Source: an uncultured Muribaculaceae bacterium
Lineage (GTDB): Bacteria; Bacteroidota; Bacteroidia; Bacteroidales; Muribaculaceae
DNA: 64,000 nucleotides
Reading direction: 5' to 3'
NCBI GenBank assembly: GCA_905233915.1
Contig: CAJOFM010000001.1
Location: 395,492 to 459,491 of the forward strand
How positions within the stretch are numbered: the stretch's first letter is position 1; each line of letters begins with the position of its first letter. The notes beneath the pieces were generated by a model, which did not search any database, was not told the origin of the DNA, and saw nothing but the letters and a program-made list of their open reading frames with translations. Made by a program: the position numbers and the translations under genes. This document shows, in pieces, positions 8,318 through 17,253 of the stretch.

Positions 8318-9937
8318 ATGAAAAGAAAGAATTCATTTTTTGCTTTACTTGTGTTTGCTTCTATGATGTCGACATTGGGTTGCTTAAATGCCCAGGCACA
8401 GACACGGGAAGCTCCCGACTGGAGAAAACTTCATTACCTGTCTGCCGAAGAAATGCAGACCCCTTTGAGGAGTAGTATCAACCTCTCAGAAACCCCTGCG
8501 CCAACCGCCCCCCGCTTCGTGGCAGAATTTGAGCCCATGCAGGGTGTGATGATTCGCTATCCGCTGGGCATACCGGTTTCCCTGGTGAAATCGTTGGCCG
8601 AGAACTGCCAGGTGTACTGCATCGTGACGCAGGGCTACCAGTCCACGGCACGTTCGAGTTTCAGCAACGCGGGGGTGAACATGAATCGTGTTACCTTTGT
8701 GAATGCGAAAACAGATTCCTACTGGGTGCGTGACTACGGTCCCTGGTATATCTTTGCCGACAAGCAACCAGCCATCGTCGACAACGTGTATAATCGTCCT
8801 AGAGCGAACGACGATGTGATCCCCGGAGCTTTTGCCTCGTTCTTGGGTATTCCACTCTACGGCATGAACCTGACACACACTGGCGGCAACATGATGCAGG
8901 ACGGACGCGGACACGGCGTTAGCGACGAATTGGTCATTTCAGAGAACGACAATAACGAGGCCAACGTGCGCCAGAAGATGCTCGATTATCTGGGCATCGA
9001 CAACTACCACATCACTATCGACCCGCAGGGGGATTACATTGCCCATGTCGATTGCTGGGGAAAATACCTGGCCCCGGATAAGATCCTGATTGCGAAACTG
9101 CCGCAGACCAACAGCCGATATCAGTACTATGAGTCCGTGGCCGAATATTTCGCCACAACCAACTGCTGCTGGGGCTATCCCTACAAGGTGTACCGCGTCG
9201 AAGAACCCGGTGGCAATACCGTTGCTCCCTATACCAACAGCCTTATCCTCAACAATTGCGTCTACGTGCCGCTGGGCAGCAACAGCACTTACAATGAACG
9301 CGCACTCCAGGTCTACAGGGACGCCATGCCTGGCTATGAGGTGATTGGTGTGACCAACACATCCAGCAGCATCCAGTGGCTCAATACCGATGCCCTGCAT
9401 TGCCGCACACGCGGAATCATGGACTTCAACATGCTGTTTGTTGACCACAGGAACGTACTCTTCGGTACGCAGCAGTGTGGCAGAGATTCCATCGCAATCA
9501 CGAGCAAGTTCATCGCCTATAGCGGTAAGCCCCTGAAAGAGGACTCGCTGCTGGTTTACTATAGCATTGACAACGGCCCTTATCAGACTGCACACATGAC
9601 AGCCACCGGCAATCCCGATGAATATGTGGGTTACATCAAGGGCTATCACCAGGCTTCAGAGATTGACTACTACGTCTTCGGTGCCGATGAGTCAGGACAC
9701 CGCTATCAGCAACCCGTGTTCGGCGAGTTGGATCCCCACCACTTCACTGTCAACATTACAGTCATGCGAGGTGATGTGAATGGTGATGGCGAGGTCAATG
9801 TGGCCGATGTGACAGCGTTGATTGCTGCAATCCTCAACAGCACGCCTGTGGATCTTGCTGTGGCTGACCTTGACGACAGCGGCAACATTAATGTGGCCGA
9901 CGTAACAGCTCTGATCAATTTTATCCTTGCGAATTAA
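8318..9937 (+). CDS. Secreted peptidylarginine/agmatine deiminase-family protein with dockerin-like tail
   Basis: 539 residues. A signal peptide (1-27, ending QAQ) is followed by a PAD_porph-type catalytic domain at about 65-370. Visible active-site elements are D139 in WVRDYGPW, H243 and D245 in AHVDCWGKY, N307 in PYTNSL and C362 in ALHCRTRGI. Order and spacing match the Asp130, His236, Asp238, Asn297 and Cys351 I recall for Porphyromonas gingivalis PPAD. Residues about 370-480 resemble the Ig-like domain after the PPAD catalytic domain. Residues 485-539 are two dockerin-like repeats (GDVNGDGEVNVADVTALI and a divergent copy). An exported protein with this architecture is more likely to citrullinate proteins or peptides than to act on agmatine, though cytosolic agmatine deiminases share the fold. 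It has its own promoter, and a bidirectional terminator follows. Confidence 0.85.
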   Translation: MKRKNSFFALLVFASMMSTLGCLNAQAQTREAPDWRKLHYLSAEEMQTPLRSSINLSETPAPTAPRFVAEFEPMQGVMIRYPLGIPVSLVKSLAENCQVYCIVTQGYQSTARSSFSNAGVNMNRVTFVNAKTDSYWVRDYGPWYIFADKQPAIVDNVYNRPRANDDVIPGAFASFLGIPLYGMNLTHTGGNMMQDGRGHGVSDELVISENDNNEANVRQKMLDYLGIDNYHITIDPQGDYIAHVDCWGKYLAPDKILIAKLPQTNSRYQYYESVAEYFATTNCCWGYPYKVYRVEEPGGNTVAPYTNSLILNNCVYVPLGSNSTYNERALQVYRDAMPGYEVIGVTNTSSSIQWLNTDALHCRTRGIMDFNMLFVDHRNVLFGTQQCGRDSIAITSKFIAYSGKPLKEDSLLVYYSIDNGPYQTAHMTATGNPDEYVGYIKGYHQASEIDYYVFGADESGHRYQQPVFGELDPHHFTVNITVMRGDVNGDGEVNVADVTALIAAILNSTPVDLAVADLDDSGNINVADVTALINFILAN

Positions 9938-10025
9938 TCATGCCGTTTGGCAGAATTAAGCGAGCTGTATCTTTGGATATGCGTCATGCTATCACACTTG
10001 ATGTCTGATAGCGCTAAGCAATAAG

Positions 10026-10061
10026 AATAGGGCTGGTTCATCCATTTGAACCAGCCCTATT
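10026..10061. terminator. Bidirectional terminator between the deiminase and merR genes
   Basis: Perfect 15-bp stem (10026-10040 with 10047-10061) and 6-base loop, with A residues before and T residues after, so it can stop transcription from both converging genes. Confidence 0.85.
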
Positions 10062-10078
10062 TTGTTATGTTATATGCC

Positions 10079-10435
10079 CTATTTGGCAGCAGGGATATCA
10101 GGGTAAACCTTGTCCAGGGCCTGCTGTAATGCCACTAACTGAGCCTTGATGTTCTTGAGCTGGGCGATGGCGTCAAAACGCTTGTCCACACCATCACGGT
10201 TATGGCGAATCTGGGCCTGGGCGGCATCCAGTTTCAACCCTTTCTCCTTGACCAGATAATACACCCTGCTGATGATTTCGATGTCGTTGGGCGTGTAGTA
10301 GCGGATGTTCTTTTTGTTGCGCTTGGGCTTGATGATGGTAAATTGAGTTTCCCAGTAGCGCAGTGTGCTTTCGGGGATTCCAAGAATCTCCGAGACATCA
10401 CCGATTTTGTAGAATTTTTTATCCAGTTCTCGCAT
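10079..10435 (-). CDS. MerR-family transcriptional regulator
   Basis: 118 residues from the ATG at 10435; a longer reading would add 19 residues that cross the promoter and is unlikely. Residues 6-70 form the MerR winged-helix domain: FYKIGDVSEILGIPESTLRY, then the wing with RYYTPNDIEII. The C-terminal part (75-118) is a short coiled coil with no metal-binding cysteines, so it is not a metal sensor of the classic type. It is divergent from alaS, and the shared intergenic region holds a perfect 9-bp inverted repeat overlapping both -7 elements. This suggests autoregulation and possibly control of alaS. Confidence 0.9.
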   Translation of the reverse strand: MRELDKKFYKIGDVSEILGIPESTLRYWETQFTIIKPKRNKKNIRYYTPNDIEIISRVYYLVKEKGLKLDAAQAQIRHNRDGVDKRFDAIAQLKNIKAQLVALQQALDKVYPDIPAAK

Positions 10436-10439
10436 GGTG

Positions 10440-10520
10440 TTGCACAGATTAATAGAATTAACTAACTTTGCAGGTTGTTTATGACCCTGCAAAGATAAAC
10501 AAATAGTTTAGACGTTGCAA
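10440..10520. promoter_or_regulatory. Divergent merR/alaS promoters with symmetrical operator
   Basis: Plus strand: TTG at 10440-10442, 20-base spacer, TAACTTTG at 10463-10470 (for alaS). Minus strand: TTG at 10518-10520, 20-base spacer, TATCTTTG at 10490-10497 (for merR). The inverted repeat CTTTGCAGG (10466-10474) / CCTGCAAAG (10486-10494), spacer 11 bases, joins the two -7 elements. Promoter geometry is read directly; operator function is inferred from the neighbouring MerR gene. Confidence 0.75.
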
Positions 10521-10559
10521 CAAAAACAGAACATTTATAACATATTAAGATAAAGAATT

Positions 10560-13178
10560 ATGCTGACTGCAAAAGAAATCCGAGAGACCTTCAAGCGTTA
10601 CTTTGAGGAGCATGGCCACCACATTGTGCCCTCAGCTCCCATGGTGATAAAGGACGATCCAACCCTCATGTTTACCAACGCTGGTATGAACCAGTTCAAG
10701 GACATTATTCTGGGCAACAAAGAAGCGCAGTGGCGCCGCGCCGCCGACTCGCAGAAGTGCCTCCGCGTGAGCGGCAAGCACAATGACCTGGAGGAAGTGG
10801 GCCATGACACCTACCATCACACGATGTTTGAGATGTTGGGCAATTGGTCGTTTGGCGACTACTTCAAGCACGAGGCGATCGACTGGGCTTGGGATTTGCT
10901 GGTCAATGTGTACAAACTGGACCCCAAGAACCTGTACGCCACTGTCTTTGAGGGCGATGATACCATCGGAGTGAGCCGCGATGACGAGGCTGCCAAGTTC
11001 TGGGAGGCCCATCTGCCTAAGGATCACATCCTCAACGGCAATGCCCACGACAACTTCTGGGAAATGGGCGATACGGGTCCCTGTGGCCCGTGCAGTGAGA
11101 TTCACATCGACCTGCGCAGTGAAGAAGAAAAAGCCGCTATGCCTGGAGCTTCTCTTGTCAACAAGGATCATCCCCTGGTCATCGAGATTTGGAACCTCGT
11201 GTTCATGCAGTACAACCGCAAGGTTGACGGTAGCCTCGAACCCCTGCCCAACAAGGTGATTGACACCGGTATGGGACTGGAGCGCTTGTGCATGGCCCTG
11301 CAAGGCAAGAAATCCAACTATGATACCGACGTGTTCCAGCCTCTCATCGGCAAGTTGGGTGAGATGTGCGGCAAGAAATATGGCGACAACAAGGATGTGG
11401 ATGTCGCTATGCGCGTGGTGGCCGATCATGTGAGGACTATCGCTTTCTCGGTAGCCGATGGACAGCTGCCCAGCAATGCCAAGGCCGGTTATGTTATCCG
11501 CCGCATCCTGCGCCGCGCCGTGCGCTATGGCTACACCTTCCTCGGTTTCAAGGAGGCCTTCATGTACCGCCTCATCGACACGCTCATCGAGAGCATGGGC
11601 GAGGCTTACCCCGAGATCAAGGCCCAGGCCGACTTGATCAAGCATGTCACCAAGGAAGAGGAAGATGCCTTCCTGCGCACCCTGGAAACGGGAATGAAAC
11701 TCATCGAGAAGGTGATTGCCGACACCAAGGGCGCAGGCAAGACCGTTGTCGATGGCAAGGAAGCTTTCACCCTCTATGACACGTTTGGTTTCCCGCTTGA
11801 CTTAACCGAGTTGATCCTTCGTGAGAAGGGCATGACCGTCAATGAGGAGGAATTCAATGTCGAGATGCAGAAGCAGAAACAGCGCGCCCGCAACGCTGCC
11901 GCTGTCGAGGCAACTGATTGGGTGGAACTCAAGGACGGAGTCACCGAGTTTGTCGGTTATGACCTCACTGAATGTGACGTGAACATCTTGCGCTACCGCA
12001 AGGTGACCCAAAAGAATAAGTCATTCTATCAGATAGTGCTCGACCGCACTCCTTTCTATGCCGAGATGGGTGGTCAGGTGGGTGACCGCGGCACGCTCAC
12101 GCTGGGTGATGAGGTCATCGAGGTGACTGATACCAAACGCGAGAACAATCTGCCCGTGCACATCACCGCCAAGCTCCCCAGCGACGTGAATGCCACTCTC
12201 CATGCCACAATCGATCTGGAGGCACGCCGCGCAATCGAATGTAATCACACGGCAACCCACTTGCTGCATGCGGCACTGCGCCAGGTGCTGGGTAACCATG
12301 TGGAGCAGAAGGGCTCCTATGTGGATCCCGTGTCGCTTCGTTTTGACTTCTCACACTTCCGCAAGGTAACGCCCGAGGAAATACGCCAAGTCGAGCATTT
12401 GGCCAACCAGATGATTCGTGAGGCTATTGTCCGTGAGGAACACCGCGAAGTGCCCATCGATGAGGCCAAACAGATGGGAGCCATGGCCCTGTTCGGCGAG
12501 AAATATGGTGATAGGGTCCGTGTCATCAAATATGGCCCGTCGGTAGAACTATGCGGTGGTACCCATGTGCCCAACACGGGCAACATCGGCATGGTGCGCA
12601 TCGTCAGCGAGAGCAGTATTGCCGCCGGCATCCGTCGCATCGAGGCTATCACAGGTGCTAATGTGGAGAAGATGCTTGACAGCATTCAAGATAGCATGGG
12701 ACACATCAAAGAGTTGCTTAACAATGCCCCCGATGCTATCGTTGCCCTGCAAAAGTCTCTTGCCGAGAATGCCGAGCTCAAGAAACAGGTCGATGACTTC
12801 ATCAAGCAGCGCATATCCATCTTGACCAAGCAGCTCATCAACGAAGCCATCCCCGAGAACGGCATCAACATTGTCACCCTCACTGGTGTGCGTTTGCCCG
12901 ATGTGGTAAAGGGTGTGGCTTTGGCCATCAAGGCCGAGTGCCCGACGGCTACAGCATTCCTGGCTGCTACCGAGCATGAGGGTAAACCCATGCTGACGGT
13001 CATGCTCAGCGAGGACCTCGTCAAGGCCGGAAAGAAGGCTGGTGACATCGTGCGTGGTGCAGCCAAGGCCATCCAGGGTGGTGGCGGCGGCCAGCCTCAT
13101 TTCGCCCAGGCTGGCGGACGCAACCCTCAAGGCCTGAACGATGCCATGCAGGCTATGCGTGCCGCTTTGGGACTTTAA
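10560..13178 (+). CDS. alaS: Alanine-tRNA ligase
   Basis: 872 residues, the full length of the family. The N-terminal class II aminoacylation core begins [18 protein letters not shown] and includes [14 protein letters not shown]. The editing domain has the zinc motif H563-x3-H567 (HTATHLLH) and C665-GGT-H669. The C-terminal C-Ala part is short and ends with a Gly-rich [14 protein letters not shown] segment. It charges tRNA-Ala in the cytosol. It has a well-formed TTG-N20-TAACTTTG promoter about 90 bases upstream and is probably followed in the same transcript by the antiporter gene 23 bases downstream. Confidence 0.98.
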   Translation: MLTAKEIRETFKRYFEEHGHHIVPSAPMVIKDDPTLMFTNAGMNQFKDIILGNKEAQWRRAADSQKCLRVSGKHNDLEEVGHDTYHHTMFEMLGNWSFGDYFKHEAIDWAWDLLVNVYKLDPKNLYATVFEGDDTIGVSRDDEAAKFWEAHLPKDHILNGNAHDNFWEMGDTGPCGPCSEIHIDLRSEEEKAAMPGASLVNKDHPLVIEIWNLVFMQYNRKVDGSLEPLPNKVIDTGMGLERLCMALQGKKSNYDTDVFQPLIGKLGEMCGKKYGDNKDVDVAMRVVADHVRTIAFSVADGQLPSNAKAGYVIRRILRRAVRYGYTFLGFKEAFMYRLIDTLIESMGEAYPEIKAQADLIKHVTKEEEDAFLRTLETGMKLIEKVIADTKGAGKTVVDGKEAFTLYDTFGFPLDLTELILREKGMTVNEEEFNVEMQKQKQRARNAAAVEATDWVELKDGVTEFVGYDLTECDVNILRYRKVTQKNKSFYQIVLDRTPFYAEMGGQVGDRGTLTLGDEVIEVTDTKRENNLPVHITAKLPSDVNATLHATIDLEARRAIECNHTATHLLHAALRQVLGNHVEQKGSYVDPVSLRFDFSHFRKVTPEEIRQVEHLANQMIREAIVREEHREVPIDEAKQMGAMALFGEKYGDRVRVIKYGPSVELCGGTHVPNTGNIGMVRIVSESSIAAGIRRIEAITGANVEKMLDSIQDSMGHIKELLNNAPDAIVALQKSLAENAELKKQVDDFIKQRISILTKQLINEAIPENGINIVTLTGVRLPDVVKGVALAIKAECPTATAFLAATEHEGKPMLTVMLSEDLVKAGKKAGDIVRGAAKAIQGGGGGQPHFAQAGGRNPQGLNDAMQAMRAALGL

Positions 13179-13201
13179 TAGACTGATAGATTGACAAGAA
13201 T

Positions 13202-14176
13202 ATGGATTATCTATTGCTTTTTGTTGGCTTGGGGCTTTTGTTGCTCGCTGCCAATTATCTGGTCGATTCGTCGGTTGCGATAGCCCAGCGTGCCAAGATC
13301 TCTAATTTCATCATCGGCCTCACCATTGTGGGCATTGGCACCAGTGCGCCCGAGTTGTTTGTCTCCGTTTCATCTGCTTTGAAGAATAGCGGTGACATTG
13401 CGATGGGCAATGTGATTGGCTCAAATATTGCTAACATCTTACTTATCTTGGGTGTCACGGCAATGATATTTCCATTTCCCATTGAGCGGTTGCAGCGTCG
13501 CCGTGACATCCCGTTCCTGATCTTAGCGACCCTATTCGTCACGATCATCGCCAATGACACGATTCTTCCGGGAATCTCCAAGAATTCGCTCATTCGACTG
13601 GATGGCATCGTTTTGCTCGTGTTGTTTGTTGCCTACATGGGTTGGGTGGTTGTGCAAAAGGGAAAGGATCCCAAGAAGGCATTGGAGGAAGCTGATGATG
13701 AAGCCAAGAGCTCTCTCACAGGCAAGGCTCCGTGGCTGTTATGGGCCATTGCTATAGTTTCGCTTGTGGCATTGATTTTCGGTGGTAACCTGTTCCTTGA
13801 CAGTGCCAAGAATTTGGCACGGGCCTGGGGCATGAGTGAGGCGGTGATTGCCATCACCATCGTAGCTGTGGGCACTTCGTTGCCCGAGTTGGTTACTGCC
13901 ATTATCGCAGCGACCAAGAAGAATCCCCAATTGGCGTTGGGTAATGTCATCGGTAGCAATCTGTTCAACCTGTTGTTCATTCTGGGTGCTGCCTCGACGG
14001 TTAAGTCCCTGCATTTTGTTGACATCAACATCTGGGACTATGCGGTGATGTTTGTCGCAACCATCATGCTCTATTTGGTGATTTTTACCTTTAAAAAGGA
14101 TAAGATGGACCGCATCGAGGGCGTGATATTCTTTGCGGCCTATGTGGGTTACGTCATCTACCTGCTGATGCGTTAA
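13202..14176 (+). CDS. Calcium/sodium antiporter, CaCA family (YrbG type)
   Basis: 324 residues with about ten hydrophobic segments arranged as two inverted halves. Each half has the alpha-repeat signature: GIGTSAPELFVSV with GNVIGSNIANILL, and AVGTSLPELVTAI with GNVIGSNLFNLLF. These acidic G(T/S)S-PE and GNxxGSN motifs form the ion site of Na/Ca exchangers. A short charged loop (about residues 155-180) separates the halves. It lies in the inner membrane. The ion is inferred from the family. Confidence 0.92.
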   Translation: MDYLLLFVGLGLLLLAANYLVDSSVAIAQRAKISNFIIGLTIVGIGTSAPELFVSVSSALKNSGDIAMGNVIGSNIANILLILGVTAMIFPFPIERLQRRRDIPFLILATLFVTIIANDTILPGISKNSLIRLDGIVLLVLFVAYMGWVVVQKGKDPKKALEEADDEAKSSLTGKAPWLLWAIAIVSLVALIFGGNLFLDSAKNLARAWGMSEAVIAITIVAVGTSLPELVTAIIAATKKNPQLALGNVIGSNLFNLLFILGAASTVKSLHFVDINIWDYAVMFVATIMLYLVIFTFKKDKMDRIEGVIFFAAYVGYVIYLLMR

Positions 14177-14222
14177 ACCAATGGGGCTCAAGATAGTCCA
14201 ATGTTCAAATCAAGATAGAATT

Positions 14223-15500
14223 ATGATGAAACATCGCAATTTCATATCGCTGATGTGCTGCGTTATCGTGACCCTTACCGCGGTAGCGCAGGGCAGGGTG
14301 GATACTCGTCCGCACATCTTTGACAGCAATGTGCGTTCACTCAAGGTGAGCCTGTTGAACAATATGTATGTTCCGCCGGTGTATATGCTGGGCAGTGACG
14401 ACCTCTTGCTGATTGACTTTGATTATTTGGACTATAATGTGCACTACTTGCGCTACAGTGTTACCCACTGCAATGCCGACTGGCAGCCCTCGCAACTGGT
14501 CGAGAGTGAATATGTGAGCGGCTTTAACTATGCCGACATTGATGACTACGAGCAGAGCGAAGCGACCTACGTTCATTATTACAATTATCAGTTCGTGTTG
14601 CCCAATGCCGACATGGAGTTTCTGGTGAGTGGTAATTACCTGCTCACGGTTTATGAGCAGTCCGACCCTGATGACATCCTTTTCCAAACGCGCCTCTCGG
14701 TCTGTGAGGGCAAGGTGGGAGTATATCCTCAAGTGACCTCCCGCACCGATGTCGAGTACAACAACCGCTTCCAGCAGGTGTCTTTTGACGTGCGCTTTAA
14801 GCCCAACCAGATTAAAGATCCCTATAGCGAATTCACCTGTGTCGTCACACAGAATTCCCGTGAGGACAATAGCGTGATCGTGACCCGTCCCACGATGGTG
14901 GCTGTGGACCATGTGACCTATGATCACAACCGTGACCTCATCTTCGCCGCAGGCAATGAGTTCCGCCGTTTTGAGACGGTCAATGCCCACAACATCAACA
15001 TGGGTGTGCAGTCCATACGCTATTATGAGCCGATGTATCACGCAATTCTCTTGACTGATGTGCCGCGCAATGAGACGCAGTACCTCTATGACCAGACGCA
15101 GTTTGGACGATTCACTATCCGCAATGCTGAGGCCTATAACGAGAATCCGCTGGAGGCAGACTACATGATCACTCATTTTACCCTCGACACCGATGGGAAA
15201 CTCAATGGCGGCAACGTTTGGCTCTATGGTGAGTTTCTTGAAGGTTATCCCGCATCGCAGGCGATGATGAAGTATGACGCCTCAACGGGTTTTTACACCG
15301 CCGATCTGCTTCTCAAGCAGGGCGCCTATAACTACATGTACTTGTGGGTTCCTGATGGTACCTCGGTCGGTCAGACCTCGCGCATCGAAGGCGACCACTA
15401 CGAGACCATCAACGAGTATCTCGTCAAGGTATATGACCGTCCCATGGGCGAGCGTTACGACCACCTGGTCGGCTACGGCGTCGCCTACTCCGGAAAATAA
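14223..15500 (+). CDS. Type IX secretion plug protein (DUF5103 family)
   Basis: 425 residues from the ATG at 14223 (14226 is an equal alternative); the upstream in-frame ATG at 14181 would put 14 extra residues ahead of the signal peptide. The signal peptide ends at VAQG. The segment RTDVEYNNRFQQVSFDVRF and the N-terminal HIFDSNVRSLKV..YVPPVYMLGSDD match the DUF5103 family. That family is now described as the plug that closes the SprA/Sov translocon channel on the periplasmic side when no cargo is bound. The end of this window encodes SprA itself. Lies 46 bases after the antiporter gene, probably in the alaS transcript. Confidence 0.8.
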   Translation: MMKHRNFISLMCCVIVTLTAVAQGRVDTRPHIFDSNVRSLKVSLLNNMYVPPVYMLGSDDLLLIDFDYLDYNVHYLRYSVTHCNADWQPSQLVESEYVSGFNYADIDDYEQSEATYVHYYNYQFVLPNADMEFLVSGNYLLTVYEQSDPDDILFQTRLSVCEGKVGVYPQVTSRTDVEYNNRFQQVSFDVRFKPNQIKDPYSEFTCVVTQNSREDNSVIVTRPTMVAVDHVTYDHNRDLIFAAGNEFRRFETVNAHNINMGVQSIRYYEPMYHAILLTDVPRNETQYLYDQTQFGRFTIRNAEAYNENPLEADYMITHFTLDTDGKLNGGNVWLYGEFLEGYPASQAMMKYDASTGFYTADLLLKQGAYNYMYLWVPDGTSVGQTSRIEGDHYETINEYLVKVYDRPMGERYDHLVGYGVAYSGK

Positions 15501-15531
15501 ATATCAAGAATCGTTATCTTTTATTGGAAGA

Positions 15532-16067
15532 ACACGAATGCTCACGAATGAATCATTAATATTTATTATTTTTGATTGTCATCGTCCTCATTGTTTTCAT
15601 CCATAACTTCGACAATACCCATGTTCTTGTCAAGAAGAACACATTCGTTTGTGGTTTGATCTAAACCATAACGCTCTCCTTGTAGTCTTGATTGACCAAA
15701 GTTAATGAGTAGCCCGATTGGTTTTCTTGTGATCCGCATGTAATTGAAAAGTTGAGCGCGATGGGCAGGAATAAGTTTTGCTGCGGATTTAAGTTCTACA
15801 ATCACGTCATTCTCAACTACGATATCCATCTGATAGTGTTTTTGCATTTTATGGTGCTTGTAGTAGCATGGTAGGCTTTTCAGGACTTCGTGAGCTATAC
15901 CGCGCTCCATTAGTTCTAGATGCATGGCCTCGTTATAAACGGGCTCAAGAAGTCCCCATTTCAATTCGCTGTGGACCTCCATGGCGGCACCAATGGTATT
16001 ATAAACAATACTTTTATATTGCTTGAAATCCATAATATTATTAATGAATATTCGCGGATATTCGTGT
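15532..16067. mobile_element. Candidate mini-element: GxxExxY gene flanked by imperfect inverted repeats
   Basis: The left end (15532-15561) and the right end (16039-16067, reverse complement) share three ordered blocks: ACACGAAT, CGAAT and TCATTAATA, spaced 5 and 2-3 bases apart. They enclose exactly one gene. I could not find a convincing target-site duplication. A mobile or shuffled unit is an inference from the symmetry. Confidence 0.5.
15566..16033 (-). CDS. GxxExxY protein (PD-(D/E)XK-like fold)
   Basis: 155 residues. The name-giving motif is GLLEPVYNEAM near residue 27. The core MDIVVENDVIVELKSA (about residues 70-85) looks like the D-x(n)-E-x-K site of PD-(D/E)XK nucleases, and is followed by AQLFNYMRI and GLLINFG. 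The family is widespread in Bacteroidetes and of unknown role; nuclease activity is inferred from the motif. The C-terminus is acidic (DENNEDDDNQK). The gene is between convergent housekeeping genes and bracketed by inverted repeats. Confidence 0.85.
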   Translation of the reverse strand: MDFKQYKSIVYNTIGAAMEVHSELKWGLLEPVYNEAMHLELMERGIAHEVLKSLPCYYKHHKMQKHYQMDIVVENDVIVELKSAAKLIPAHRAQLFNYMRITRKPIGLLINFGQSRLQGERYGLDQTTNECVLLDKNMGIVEVMDENNEDDDNQK

Positions 16068-16095
16068 CTATTATCCAGATGGAATTGATGATAAT

Positions 16096-17244
16096 TTAAC
16101 TCATCCGGGTCTTGTAGTCGATGTAATCGAACTCACGGAGCACCTCGATGGTGCCGTCGAGGCGCTTGAACAGGATTGATGGGTGCTGGATGCCGTTAAA
16201 CATGTTGGTCTTGACGGTCGTGTAGTGGTTCATGTCTTCAAAGGTGATGCGGTCGCCACGTTTCAGCGGTTTCTCGAAACTCCAATCTCCAACATAGTCT
16301 CCGCTCAAGCAAGAGTTGCCGCCCATGCGGTAAGTCGGTTTTGTCCTGTCCACTTCGTCAAGGGCTTGGGTGATTTTGGGCTGGTAAGGCATCTCCAGAC
16401 AGTCGGGCATGTGACAGGCGAACGATGCGTCGATGATCGCTGTGGTGATGCCGCTATTGGTTACCACATCAACCACACTCGCTTCCAGATCGCCAGTCTG
16501 CCAGCACCAGGCACTGCCAGGCTCGAGAATGAGCTGCAGGTTGGGGTAGGCACCCTGGAAGGCTCCCAGCACTTGTTCCAGATGTCCGATATTATATCCC
16601 TTGCGGGTCATCAGGTGGCCACCGCCCATGTTGAGCCACTTGAGACGAGGCAGGTATTGGCCGAACTGTTGTTTCAGGGCCAGCAGCACCTTCTCCAAGT
16701 CAAAACTTGTGCTCTCGCACAGGGCATGGAAATGGAAACCCTCAATGCCCTCGGGCAACTCCTTGAGATCGTTGGCTAACACGCCAAACCTCGAGCCCGG
16801 GCAGCAAGGGTTGTAGATGTCGGTTTCAATCACCGAGCACATCGGGTTAACCCTGAGTCCGCAACTCACCTGCTCTCCTGGCCAGTCGGCATTGTGCTGG
16901 TTCACTTTGTCGGCAAACCGCTGATACTGCTCAATGCTGTTGAACGTGATGTGTGAGCTGCCGGCGATGTAGGCGTCGATGGTCTCATCGGTATAGGCCG
17001 GGCAGTAGGTGTGCGTGCGGCATTTGAGCTCATCGATGGCAAGCAGCATCTCGTTGACCGAACTGGCAGTTGACTCGATGCCGTATTCGCGGAACACGTC
17101 GAACGTGCGCCACAACGCATTAGCCTTGAAGGCCATTATAATGTCCACTCCTGTGCGTTGGGCCACACCGGTGATCAGCTCGATGTTGCGGCGCAGTTTC
17201 TCCTCATACACGATATAATAAGGCGTCTTATACTCCATATCCAT
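16096..17244 (-). CDS. nspC: Carboxynorspermidine decarboxylase
   Basis: 382 residues. A PLP-dependent decarboxylase of the alanine-racemase fold that makes norspermidine/spermidine from the carboxylated precursors in the cytosol. K40 in IMAFKANAL is the PLP lysine. Other family marks are GSRFGV near 150, HFHALCES, GGGHLMTRKGYN, the EPGSAW segment, and the C-terminal CLSGD block with the catalytic Cys. It follows uvrD by 9 bases and is probably in the same operon. The partner dehydrogenase of the pathway is not in this window. Confidence 0.93.
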   Translation of the reverse strand: MDMEYKTPYYIVYEEKLRRNIELITGVAQRTGVDIIMAFKANALWRTFDVFREYGIESTASSVNEMLLAIDELKCRTHTYCPAYTDETIDAYIAGSSHITFNSIEQYQRFADKVNQHNADWPGEQVSCGLRVNPMCSVIETDIYNPCCPGSRFGVLANDLKELPEGIEGFHFHALCESTSFDLEKVLLALKQQFGQYLPRLKWLNMGGGHLMTRKGYNIGHLEQVLGAFQGAYPNLQLILEPGSAWCWQTGDLEASVVDVVTNSGITTAIIDASFACHMPDCLEMPYQPKITQALDEVDRTKPTYRMGGNSCLSGDYVGDWSFEKPLKRGDRITFEDMNHYTTVKTNMFNGIQHPSILFKRLDGTIEVLREFDYIDYKTRMS

Positions 17245-17253
17245 AGTGGTTGA

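Noticed and set aside
8318-17244. Deiminase and NspC as parts of one polyamine pathway
   Set aside because: The deiminase has a signal peptide, an Ig-like domain and a dockerin-like tail, so it acts outside the cytosol, and the genes are separate and on opposite strands.
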